Below, in pieces: positions 1-7,061 of a stretch of DNA of 36,590 nucleotides; positions within the stretch are counted from its first letter, which is position 1, and each line of letters opens with the position of its first letter. The notes under the pieces are model-generated. The model saw nothing but the letters and a program-made list of their open reading frames with translations. It was not told the origin of the DNA and ran no database searches. Origin of the DNA: an uncultured Alphaproteobacteria bacterium (GTDB lineage Bacteria > Pseudomonadota > Alphaproteobacteria > UBA8366 > GCA-2717185). The DNA lies in assembly GCA_943788635.1 (NCBI GenBank), contig CALSRA010000050.1, forward strand, positions 1 to 36,590, written 5' to 3'. The position numbers and the translations under genes were made by a program.

Positions 1-28
1 GCGAGCGCGGTGACAAAATCGGCAGCAT

Positions 29-262
29 TCAGCTTACCGATTCACCACCCTCATAGACGTTCTCAAAATCATATGGGAAATAAACCAGCGTCGTGACCGA
101 CATCGAACTGGGATCATCCGGCGATGTTTTTTCATACCGCTTCAGGATCACTGATTTATTTAGAATATCGTTTTTGAACAACTTTCCAACAGGATCGTCA
201 TCCGCGATGGAACCCCCGATAGCATAGCAATCGAGCGCGACAGAACGGCCCGATTCAATCAC
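29..262 (-). CDS. hypothetical protein, 77 aa
   Basis: Small open frame with no family I recognise. The predicted protein is acidic and hydrophilic, without an obvious signal peptide or membrane segment. It lies downstream of the tRNA-Gly gene on the same strand, about 190 bp away. No convincing ribosome binding site was seen before the ATG at 262, so the frame could also be the tail of a longer gene broken upstream. Its coding status is uncertain. Confidence 0.3.
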   Translation of the reverse strand: MIESGRSVALDCYAIGGSIADDDPVGKLFKNDILNKSVILKRYEKTSPDDPSSMSVTTLVYFPYDFENVYEGGESVS

Positions 263-384
263 ATTAATGGAGCTGCGAACGGTTCATGAATTCTACAGAC
301 TTTAAAAGATGCGACCGAATGGCCGCTCACTTTGAATATTTCCGCAAGAGATTTCAATATCGTTAATTCTTATTCATTACATTC

Positions 385-411
385 CGCACAAGCAGAACCG
401 CAGCTTGTGCG
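385..411 (-). terminator. hairpin downstream of tRNA-Gly
   Basis: A perfect 9-bp inverted repeat (CGCACAAGC at 385-393, GCTTGTGCG at 403-411) with a 9-nt loop lies about 45 nt beyond the 3' end of the minus-strand tRNA. There is no T-tract, so it is not a canonical intrinsic terminator. It could still end the tRNA transcript or mark its 3' trailer. The rest of 263-455 shows no gene. Confidence 0.45.
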
Positions 412-455
412 ACCTGTGCAGCAGCGGGGAACGATGTTTTCTTGGGGAAGTTCGC

Positions 456-529
456 TGGAGCGGGTGAAGGGAGTCGAACCCTCGTCGTAAGCTTGGGAAG
501 CTTCTGCTCTACCGTTGAGCTACACCCGC
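456..529 (-). tRNA. tRNA-Gly (anticodon CCC)
   Basis: The reverse complement folds as a 74-nt tRNA with encoded CCA at 458-456. The acceptor arms are GCGGGTG and CACCCGC, the D-arm is GCTCAACGGTAGAGC, and the T-arm contains GGTTCGA. The anticodon loop TTCCCAA gives CCC, which reads GGG glycine codons. The 5' half from the anticodon loop to the acceptor (493-529) recurs at 2511-2547 with one D-loop change. This copy is therefore a hybrid: its 3' half is the original chromosomal one and its 5' half was probably supplied by the inserted element, which now also supplies the upstream promoter region. Confidence 0.95.
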
Positions 530-542
530 ATAATTAGTCAGA

Positions 543-568
543 TAACAACATAACCCATTGAAAACATT
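543..568 (+). repeat. left inverted arm sequence of element
   Basis: This 26-bp AT-rich sequence containing TAACCCATTGA begins 13 bp inside the tRNA copy. It matches the reverse complement of 2476-2500 with two mismatches and a one-base gap. In the excised circle the two copies would flank the tRNA-derived core as inverted arms. It also lies in the new promoter region of the tRNA. The remaining gap to 824 shows a short palindrome, GATAT-AAA-ATATC at about 570-582, and no gene I can support. Confidence 0.65.
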
Positions 569-824
569 AGATATAAAATATCATCTATACAGTAACTGCT
601 AGACTTCGATTTGCTTGCTGTGTTGGTTATGTGTTGAGCGTGCATGGCTGCGACGTAGCCGTACAATCCAGAGCACTAAGCAATCAGGATCGATCAGAGG
701 CCGGCCGGATAATCACAAACAGCCAGACGTTGATCTCCTCGATAGGTCATCCCTACCATTTTCGCGCTGCTGGATCACGCTCTCACTGAGACGTCGAATC
801 AAACGTCGATCCAGTATAATACCA

Positions 825-1085
825 CTATTCGCCATTGGTTATCTCCTTGTTCATCGTGTAGCTCCATTCAGTATCTCTGCGGCTCGTTGGGCATCGACAG
901 CTGGCTGCAAGTGTGCGTACCGCTGCGTCATCGCTGCTCCTTGTTTTGTCGAGTGTCCCCAGCAGACCGGCCACTGCGTACAGGCTCATACCAGCCTGCA
1001 CAAGGATTTCGTCAGAAGTAAAGGCGTGTCTTACGTGATCGTTTGAGGCTACATATACGCGAGGAAAGGGTATTACGTTGGTCAT
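825..1085 (-). CDS. small element-encoded protein, 86 aa
   Basis: Unrecognised protein that opens with MTNVIPFPR, a start often seen in small phage and plasmid proteins. Its ATG overlaps the stop codon of the upstream Xre gene (1082-1085), which suggests translational coupling and a shared transcript. No catalytic motif or membrane segment is visible. The C-terminal half reads less convincingly and might be shifted out of frame. It may be an accessory protein of the Xre regulator. Confidence 0.5.
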   Translation of the reverse strand: MTNVIPFPRVYVASNDHVRHAFTSDEILVQAGMSLYAVAGLLGTLDKTRSSDDAAVRTLAASCRCPTSRRDTEWSYTMNKEITNGE

Positions 1086-1423
1086 TTTGTTCCATTCTCC
1101 AAGTCTTCAAATTGCATCTCATACGGGTTGTCGCCAAACAGAATTTTGAACGTGAACGGTTCGTAGTATTTGACCATCTCACGACCAAAAATCTTCGGCT
1201 CTACGCCAAGAGCTATGGCAAAAGCCTCGTACAGATGCGGCGGAACTCGACCGGCTCCACATTCCAACTGACTGATGAATGTGTAGTAGTCGAGACCAAC
1301 CGCATCTGCCAGTTTCCGCTGGGTCAGATCGGCATCTTTGCGAAGCTGTGCTAGATACCTTCCAGCTGCTTTGCGTAATCTTTTCGACTGTTCTGATGAA
1401 GCATCGTAGGCTGTGTGTACCAT
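1082..1423 (-). CDS. Xre-family helix-turn-helix regulator
   Basis: 113-aa protein with a Cro/CI-type HTH at roughly residues 24-76. The segment LTQRKLADAVGLDYYTFISQ is the recognition region, and the tail GVEPKIFGREMVKYYEP plus the end motif FKILFG resemble a family of small Xre proteins common in alphaproteobacterial chromosomes and prophages. It presumably binds DNA as a repressor of element genes. It lies inside the tRNA-inserted element, overlaps the next gene by 4 bp, and its start codon follows three 11-bp-spaced repeats, which makes autoregulation plausible. The start at 1423 is supported by family length and by GGACTTAAAGAG just upstream. Confidence 0.8.
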   Translation of the reverse strand: MVHTAYDASSEQSKRLRKAAGRYLAQLRKDADLTQRKLADAVGLDYYTFISQLECGAGRVPPHLYEAFAIALGVEPKIFGREMVKYYEPFTFKILFGDNPYEMQFEDLENGTK

Positions 1424-1429
1424 TTGTCT

Positions 1430-1458
1430 CTTTAAGTCCTCTTTAAGTCTGCTTTAAG
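1430..1458 (-). promoter_or_regulatory. three phased CTTTAAG repeats before the Xre start
   Basis: CTTTAAG occurs at 1430, 1441 and 1452, exactly 11 bp apart, reading GACTTAAAG on the coding strand. The array ends 7 bp before the Xre ATG and covers the ribosome binding site. A fourth copy at 1529 is 77 bp (seven periods) from 1452. Helically phased copies suggest an operator for the Xre protein. Alternatively they are a tandem duplication of the leader. Binding is inference. Confidence 0.5.
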
Positions 1459-1713
1459 GGTATGACCCCCTTCGTCGTCCCTGACGGGATACTTTCCCGT
1501 GGGGACTCTAAGGCGGTCTCTCAGTTGTCTTTAAGAGTCCTTCGCTCTCTTGCTGTAGGACGCTCTAAAAAACATCAGTGTCAAAAAGCCCAATCGACTA
1601 TCAGGAAAAGATCACTATAGCAGCTTGCAGGTACACCCCGACGTGTGACCGGAAGCAGTAACCTGCGCCGCGTGTAGTTTCCCTGGTCATATAGGTCTCC
1701 TTAAACACGCGTT
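1459..1713. other. intergenic region of the element
   Basis: No gene seen. It holds a short perfect hairpin, ACGGGA-tactt-TCCCGT (1484-1500), an isolated CTTTAAG at 1529-1535, and CACTATAG at 1613-1620 on the plus strand, which equals the core of T7/SP6-class phage promoters. The promoter of the Xre-86aa pair probably lies here. Confidence 0.4.
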
Positions 1714-1959
1714 TCACTGTACAGTTTCCCCAAAGCTGGTCAACCAGTAGTCCAGGGCCTCTCGGACAAGTGACGCCTTCGAGGTCTTGCCGTCGGTCGC
1801 CAGTTTCTCAATCTGATCCATCTGGCTCTGCTTCAGGTATAGATGAAGAGCCGCAGCTGGCTCTCCCATTGTCGTCTGGAAGGATGGTCGTGCCACTGTC
1901 AGCCTCTCTGTATTCTGCGCCAAGCAGCTGCTAAGACGCTCACCGGCATCGTCGGTCAT
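1714..1959 (-). CDS. ribbon-helix-helix-like small DNA-binding protein
   Basis: 81-aa protein whose C-terminal half (about residues 38-75) has the CopG/Arc-like pattern: a short strand LHLYL, then helices with QIEKLATDGKTSKASLV and REALDYWL. Such proteins bind operators as dimers and act as repressors, antitoxins or excision factors. It is in the element, directly after the phage RNA-polymerase remnant and slightly overlapping its last frame. No toxin partner is visible beside it. The N-terminal 35 residues are not recognisable. The RHH call rests on pattern only. Confidence 0.6.
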   Translation of the reverse strand: MTDDAGERLSSCLAQNTERLTVARPSFQTTMGEPAAALHLYLKQSQMDQIEKLATDGKTSKASLVREALDYWLTSFGETVQ

Positions 1960-2403
1960 CGTCGTTCAGCTGCGGCACTAGGTTATCGATAACGCCTGAG
2001 ACGAGCGGCCAAGTGATCGAGCGGCCATGCGGATTGTCAGGACTGAGCGGATCGTCAGGAACGCTGCCTTCTCCGGCGGCACTGCGGCGATCAACCACCA
2101 CCACGTTGGTTTGACGCCGCGTCCACCGCTGGCAATACCGTCGAGAGCCTCTCTGTTGAGCAGCTGCAAACGGTGGAATCAACTGCTCCATCAGGTCGTG
2201 GAAAATCTGCCGTCCCGGCTCGGTGTCAATCAGATTGTTTTGACGCTGCGATCCATCACGGCCTTGGCTCGTCGCCATCGACCTTACGCATGTTTCGTAT
2301 GCCACGTTCGACGCCCTCAAGCTCGAGGGCCACCTCGGCCTTGTACTCCTCGGACATCATCTCGTCGTTGCAACTGTGCTAGTAGTGTGTTGGCGTCGGT
2401 CAT
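1940..2403 (-). pseudogene. T7-type phage RNA polymerase, N-terminal remnant with frameshifts
   Basis: Reading the minus strand from ATG 2403 (ribosome site GAGGT before it), sense runs through several frames: MTDANTLLAQLQR, then YKAEVALELEGVERGIRNM, then GRQIFHDLMEQLIPPFAAAQ, then LIAAVPPEKAAFLTIRSVL, then SITWPLVSGVIDNLVPQL. The order and spacing match the N-terminal domain of T7 RNA polymerase as I remember it, e.g. FLQEIKPEAVAYITIKTTL and VASAIGRAIEDEA. Only about 150 of roughly 880 residues remain; the palm and fingers are absent. At least three indels separate the frames. It is best read as debris of an autographivirus-like prophage. The assignment is from memory of the family and needs a profile search. 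Confidence 0.6.
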
Positions 2404-2412
2404 TTGTAACCT

Positions 2413-2440
2413 CTTGATAATCAATGTTTTTAGTATCAAG
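2413..2440. promoter_or_regulatory. inverted repeat upstream of RNA-polymerase remnant
   Basis: A perfect 7-bp inverted repeat, CTTGATA (2413-2419) and TATCAAG (2434-2440), lies in an AT-rich stretch just before the remnant's start. It could be an operator or a recombinase or excisionase site near the element's right end. Confidence 0.35.
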
Positions 2441-2475
2441 TTTACTGTACATCGTTGTTATCATTAAAAAAAATC

Positions 2476-2500
2476 AATGGTCTCAATGGGTTAGTTGTTA
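2476..2500 (-). repeat. right inverted arm sequence of element
   Basis: Its reverse complement (TAACAACTAACCCATTGAG...) matches 543-568 with two mismatches and one gap. It lies 10 bp inside the right tRNA fragment. The symmetrical placement supports a role in recombination or a shared promoter element. Confidence 0.65.
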
Positions 2501-2510
2501 AATGACACTA

Positions 2511-2547
2511 TTGGGAAGCTTCTGCTCTACCATTGAGCTACACCCGC
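2511..2547 (-). repeat. tRNA-Gly 5' fragment (right attachment site)
   Basis: A 37-bp direct copy of the 5' half of tRNA-Gly from the anticodon loop (TTCCCAA on the minus strand) to the acceptor 5' end. It differs from 493-529 by one base in the D-loop (CAATGG against CAACGG). It lacks the 3' half, so it cannot make a tRNA. It is probably the original chromosomal 5' half left behind by the insertion. Confidence 0.85.
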
Positions 2548-2557
2548 GTTGCCCGGT

Positions 2558-4085
2558 TTATAGGCCAACCCCTTGCGTTGCGGCAAGCACGTCGGTAAGG
2601 CGGGCTGATGCCGTCCGCATTTCCGCGTCCGAGACACCGGCATAGCCGAGCAACAGGCCCCGGCGCGCCGATGCACCCCCGATAATATGAAGATAGGGGT
2701 GGCGCGATGACCCCCGGCTTCGGCCGCCTTGCGGGAAATCGCGATATCATCGCAATCATCGGGCAGGAAACCGACAAGATGCATCCCTGAAATCATGCGG
2801 CGACAGATCCAGTAAACCCGCCGGGATCGCGTCCAGCAACGCCTGCTGCCGCTCCGCGTAAAGCGCCCGCATGCGGCGGATATGGGCTGTCAGATAACCG
2901 TCGGTCATGAAATCCGCCAGCGCGGCCTGCGGCACGGCCGACGGGTGCGAATCAAGCAATCTGCGCACCGATCGGAATGCATCGATCAATGGTTCCGGCA
3001 CGACGATGTAGCCGATCCGAAGCCCCGGAAACATGACTTTGCTAAACGAGCCGATATAAAGAATCCGGCCATCCTCATCCAGGCCCCTGCATCGCGGCAA
3101 GTGGCCGGCCCGCGTAACGGTATTCGCTGTCGTAATCGTCTTCCAGAATGAAAGCGTCCGCCGATTGCGCCCAGTCCATGAGTTCAAGGCGGCGCCGGAG
3201 CGTCATCGTGACCCCGAGGGGGTATTGATGCGACGGCGACACACAGGCCATCCGCGCTGCCGGAGACGCCCGCAGGCCCTGCACGACCGATATCCCTTCA
3301 GCATCGATCGGCACGGGGACGAGCGTTGCGCCGGCAGCGATCAGCGCCCCGCGTGTGCCGCCGAAACCGGGTTCTTCCATCCACACTTCATCACCGGGAT
3401 CGAGCAGCGTTCGCGCCGCCAAATCGACAGCCTGCTGGGCGCCCGAAACAATAAGAATCTGATCTGGGCCGCAGGAAACGGCTCGCGCTGCGCCAAGATA
3501 CTCTGCCAGCGCTTCCCGCAGGGGCCGGTAGCCGGACGGGTCCCCGCCAACCAGAAAGGACCGCGGGCGGGCTGCGCCAGCGCCGGGCCAGCAACCTGGC
3601 CCACTCCTCGAACGGGAACGCCACCAGTTCCGGCAGCCCCGGCGAAAAGGGCTTCGGCATCGTGCCGCTTGCTTCGCGCAGCGCCGCCAGACGTTTGCCA
3701 CGCGCCGACAACGACGGTCCCGGGGACTCTTTCACACGGTCCGCCGCGGGCGCCTGCCGTGCATTCAGCAGGTCCTCAGGCAACACCGTGGACACATACG
3801 AACCCGCGCCCGTCCGTCCATCAAGGTAACCCCTCGGCCAGCAACTGCTCATACGCGGACACGACCGTGTTGCGGGACAGGTTCATATCCTGCGCCAGCG
3901 TCCGCGTTGCCGGGCAGGCGCGCGCCCGGCTGCAGGCGGTTTGCAAGGATGGCCTCCCGGATCGCGAAATAGAGCTGGCGATATAACGGCATGCCACTTT
4001 CCGGATCGAAGGATATGGCGGCCAGATGGGCGGCCGTCGACCGCCTGGAAGATGTCTTGCCCCGCATTGGAATGGCCCTTTTCAT
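2558..4085 (-). pseudogene. MocR/PdxR-type GntR-aminotransferase regulator, multiply frameshifted
   Basis: The protein has an N-terminal GntR winged helix (MPLYRQLYFAIREAILANRL, then TRTLAQDMNLSRNTV in the next frame) joined to an aminotransferase-I fold. The latter shows ILIVSGAQQAVDLAARTLLD, EDDYDSEYR and the pyridoxal-phosphate lysine site IGSFSKVMFPGLRIGY. Total length of about 500 codons is normal for MocR. At least seven single-base shifts, many in G or C runs (near 3895, 3830, 3600, 3085, 2800, 2715), break it, yet the residues remain well conserved. That favours sequence error over decay. Such proteins sense PLP or amino-compound ligands and usually control a divergent gene, here the flavin-binding oxidase-like gene. 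The stop at 2558 lies 11 bp from the tRNA fragment. Confidence 0.8.
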
Positions 4086-4125
4086 TGGATGCGTCCGTCG
4101 ATACCCGGCAATTGTATCTGTCAAA

Positions 4126-4157
4126 AGAACCGATTCTTCTATTCAGACAGAACCAAT
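4126..4157. promoter_or_regulatory. AGAACC direct repeats in divergent promoter
   Basis: AGAACCGAT (4126-4134) and AGAACCAAT (4149-4157) are direct repeats 23 bp apart, in the space between the MocR-type regulator and the divergent oxidase-like gene. MocR proteins typically bind direct repeats about two helical turns apart, so this is a candidate operator. A related ATTGT-rich motif recurs at about 4110 and 4181. Confidence 0.4.
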
Positions 4158-4254
4158 ATACACCAAATGGCCCCCTCGGAATTGTCTCAATTGGCACTTT
4201 GGGCGAACCATTCATCATGCTACTGCAGGCGCAATCGCACAGGAGGAGAGTGTC

Positions 4255-4908
4255 ATGGCTGATTTTACCATTACCGAAAGAAACCGGGTCCGGCGGGCGC
4301 CGAAGCGGGGGCAGTACGACCGCAAGACCGTGCATGCGATCCTCGACGAAGGCCTGATTTGCCATGTCGCCTATGTCATTGACGGGCAAGCCGTTCGTCA
4401 TTCCAACCGCCTATTGGCGCGACGGCGACCATGTCTATCTTCACGGATCGGCCCGCCAGCCGCACCATGCGCGCCGGCGAGCGCGGGCTCGAACTCAGCC
4501 TGGCGGTAACCCTACTGGACGGTATCGTCATGGCACGCTCCGGTTTTCATCATTCGTTGAATTACCGATCCGTCATCATGTACGGGACCGCGACGCTGGT
4601 CAGCGACCCGGTGACGAAGGAAGCAGCGCTGGACAAATTCATGGACCGCGTCGCACCCGGCCGGGTCGCGGAATGCCGCCCGATCAATGCCCAGGAATTC
4701 AAGGCGACAACGGTCCTGTCACTCCCCGCTGGACGATGTCTCGGCGAAAGTGCGTTCAGGCCCGCCGATTGACGACGAGGAAGATTACGCCCTGCCGGTC
4801 TGGGCCGGGGTCATCCCGGTACAACAGATCACCGGCACGCCGGAACCCGACCCCCGGATGCCGGACGGCACACCGGTTCCCGACAATATCGCCAATTTCA
4901 AATTCTGA
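4255..4908 (+). pseudogene. pyridoxamine 5'-phosphate oxidase-family flavin-binding protein, frameshifted
   Basis: Good ribosome binding site (AGGAGGAG at 4241-4248) before ATG 4255. The sense sequence runs MADFTITERNRVRR... YDRKTVHAILDEGLICHVAY, then PFVIPTAYWRDGDHVYLHGS, then LELSLAVTLLDGIVMARSGF...NYRSVIMYGTATLV, and ends DDEEDYALPVWAGVIPVQQ. This is the split-barrel, NimA-like flavin-nucleotide-binding family of about 217 residues. Three single-base shifts (near 4390, 4435 and 4725) change frame, but the total length stays a multiple of three. The divergent MocR-type gene probably controls it. Its substrate is unknown; relatives bind FMN, heme or nitroaromatics. Confidence 0.75.
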
Positions 4909-5036
4909 TACGGGCCATCAGACGTTCCTGGCCATTGATTTCAAGTACTCACGGCTATGTTAATTGTAAGAGAGGTCCGGGTTCCTTATCTCTACCGGGA
5001 GCAACCTTTCATTAACCAGCCCCCGTGAGGCCATGA

Positions 5037-6004
5037 ATGAGTGATGCCGCCGCCCTGCAAAGGGCAGACATCCTTCCGGAAAAATTTCTAGATCCCGACA
5101 TAACCGTGGATGGCAGCCCCCGCGCGCGCGTCGGGCTCGACCGACTGGAAACGCTGTGGTTCAACACCGGGTCCCTGTGCAACCTGACCTGCACCAACTG
5201 CTATATTGAATCCAGCCCCCGGAACGACCGGCTCGTCTATATCACGACAATGGAAGTCCAGGCCTATCTGGACGAAATTGTCGAACAGGGCCTGCCGACG
5301 AAGGAAATCGCCTTCACCGGCGGCGAACCTTTCATGAACCCCCGATATTATCGCGATTCTTGACGCATCGCTGGCCGCCGGGTTTCAGACACTTGTCCTG
5401 ACCAATGCCATGCGGCCGATGATGAAACACGCCGATGGTATCGCCGATCTGCAGGAACGCTATAGCGGCATGCTTACCCTGCGCGTCTCGCTGGACCATT
5501 ATGACCAGCCGCTGCATGACCGTCTGCGGGGCGAATTGAGCTGGGACCGGACCATTCCCGGGTTGCAGTTCCTGACGCAAACCGGTGTCCGCACCCATAT
5601 CGCCGGCCGGACCTGCTGGGACGAAACGGAAGAAGAGCTTCGCCAGGGCTTTGCGCGACTGTTTGCCCGTACAGGCCTTGCCATCAACGCGGATGATCCA
5701 ATGGAACTCGTTCTGTTTCCGGAAATGGACCGAAACCGCGGATGTACCGGAAATTACCGAGGCATGCTGGGACATACTGGATGTATCGCCATCCTCCATG
5801 ATGTGCGCCACTTCGCGCATGATCGTGAAGCGCAAGGGCGCCGAACGACCCGTCGTCCTGCCGTGTACGCTGTTGCCCTATGATCCGTATTTCGAGATGG
5901 GGCATACGCTCGAATCCGCATCCGACACCGTAAAACTGAACCATCCGCATTGCGCGACGTTCTGTGTCCTTGGCGGCGCATCCTGCAGCCGCACGGAAGA
6001 CTGA
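5037..6004 (+). pseudogene. radical SAM enzyme, frameshifted
   Basis: The CX3CX2C iron-sulfur motif CNLTCTNCY is at about residues 50-58, followed by the SAM-binding glycine stretch FTGGEPFMNP. The middle continues in a second frame (LTLRVSLDHYDQPLHDRLRG) and the end in a third (EITEACWDILDV...), closing with a Cys-containing tail, HPHCATFCVLGGASC. The tail may bind an auxiliary cluster, as in SPASM or twitch domains. There are two single-base shifts near 5340 and 5725. At about 322 codons, the length is normal for a MoaA/AslB-like protein. The MaoC-type gene starts 5 bp after the stop, so they are probably cotranscribed. Substrate not predictable. Confidence 0.75.
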
Positions 6005-6009
6005 AAACA

Positions 6010-6497
6010 ATGTCGAACGAACCGTTTTCACCAGCAAATCACGTCAAACTGCGCTCACTGTATTTCGACGATCTGGAAATTGGGCGGCAGTTCTATATTG
6101 CCTCCCGAACCATGACGAGCGGGCTGTTCGCCGCCTTCCAGACAGCGTCCGGCGACAACCATCCGATCCATTATGACGCCGAATACTGCCGCCGCCACGG
6201 GCATCCGGACCTGCTGGCGCATGGTTTCCAGATCCTGATCCAGTCCGCCGCCGGTGCCGGGGATTTCCCCATGTGGTGGGGGATTCGCTGATCGGCTTCC
6301 TGGAACAATCCTCGCGCTTCCTGAAACCGGTCTACCTGAATGATACGCTGTATCCGATGCTGACCATCGCTGCCCTGAAGCCACAGCGGACAACCGGTGT
6401 CGTCACGGTGGCCTCCACCATCCACAACCAGCACAGCGATCTGGTCATGGAAGGCGAGCAGAAATACCTGCTACGGAAGAGCCGGCCGGAAGATTAA
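6010..6497 (+). pseudogene. MaoC-like hot-dog dehydratase, one frameshift
   Basis: About 161 codons with the hydratase motif SGDNHPIHYDAEYCRRHGHP, carrying the Asp and His that act in R-specific enoyl-CoA hydratases, followed by LLAHGF. The second half, EQSSRFLKPVYLNDTLYPML, continues in another frame after an indel near 6285. The family hydrates or dehydrates acyl-CoA thioesters. It starts 5 bp after the radical SAM gene. The pairing of these two is unusual and gives no clear pathway. Confidence 0.75.
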
Positions 6498-6626
6498 CCA
6501 ACATTACGGGTTCCCGTTTCATCATTCCGACAATTGGTGACAGCGGTCACACTGGACATTGACCGAGTCCGTCATAATATTATCGGACGACGCGCGACAA
6601 AGCGGCGTCCAATAATGGAGTGCTGC

Positions 6627-7019
6627 ATGTACGAAGCGGTCACTAAAGACATCAAGGTGACGGTGACGCCGTTCTATCTCGAAGATCAGTCATCGCCGCT
6701 CGAAGATCACTATGTCTGGGCCTATGAAGTCCGGATCGAAAACTGTGGGGGCGAAACAGTACAGCTCCGCAACCGGTCCTGGCGCATCACAGATGCCATA
6801 GGCACGTTGCTGGAAGTGGACGGGCCTGGGGTCGTGGGCGAACAACCGGTGCTAAAACCGGGCGGCGCTTTCGAATATACAAGCGGCACGCCACTTTCGA
6901 CGCCATCGGGAATAATGGTCGGCAGTTATGAAATGGAAGCTGCGGATGGCAGCCATTTCGATGTCGAAATCCCGGCATTTTCACTCGACAGTCCGCATCA
7001 GCCCGTCCGGCTGAACTAA
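6627..7019 (+). CDS. apaG: ApaG family protein
   Basis: 130 aa, the usual ApaG length. The start [20 protein letters not shown] is characteristic, so I chose ATG 6627 over the upstream TTG at 6534. The fibronectin-like fold is seen in [49 protein letters not shown] and the end segment [10 protein letters not shown]. ApaG is linked to Co2+/Mg2+ resistance and binds pyrophosphate compounds; the biochemical role is not settled. It is followed 4 bp later by a strong hairpin and then folE. Confidence 0.93.
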   Translation: MYEAVTKDIKVTVTPFYLEDQSSPLEDHYVWAYEVRIENCGGETVQLRNRSWRITDAIGTLLEVDGPGVVGEQPVLKPGGAFEYTSGTPLSTPSGIMVGSYEMEAADGSHFDVEIPAFSLDSPHQPVRLN

Positions 7020-7023
7020 ACCG

Positions 7024-7045
7024 GCGCCGCATGGCAATGCGGCGC
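7024..7045 (+). terminator. perfect 9-bp hairpin after apaG
   Basis: GCGCCGCAT-GGCA-ATGCGGCGC, a GC-rich perfect stem with a 4-nt loop starting 5 bp after the apaG stop. No T-run follows, so it may be a weak terminator, an RNA-stability element or a processing barrier between apaG and folE. Confidence 0.55.
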
Positions 7046-7061
7046 TGAATGGGAGACGACC

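Larger units (their letters stand above)
493..2510. mobile_element. 2.0-kb element integrated in tRNA-Gly, no integrase
   Basis: A 37-bp direct repeat (493-529 and 2511-2547, one mismatch) starts exactly at the anticodon loop and runs to the tRNA 5' end, bracketing 2,018 bp. Joining 456-492 to 2511-2547 restores a 74-nt tRNA-Gly, so the original gene lay just beyond the MocR-type gene. Tyrosine recombinases commonly use anticodon stem-loops as core sites. Near-identical inverted sequences lie just inside both ends (543-568 and 2476-2500), placed like arm-type sites. The interior has visibly lower GC than its flanks and carries an Xre regulator, an RHH protein and a phage RNA-polymerase remnant. 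I see no integrase. It is either a decayed prophage or a non-autonomous satellite moved by a recombinase encoded elsewhere. Confidence 0.8.

Noticed and set aside
615..1046. Plus-strand frame of 143 codons in the inserted element
   Set aside because: No motif, and the overlapping minus-strand genes are coupled and better supported.
2027..2467. Plus-strand frame of 146 codons over the RNA-polymerase remnant
   Set aside because: Only the minus strand gives segments resembling a known protein.
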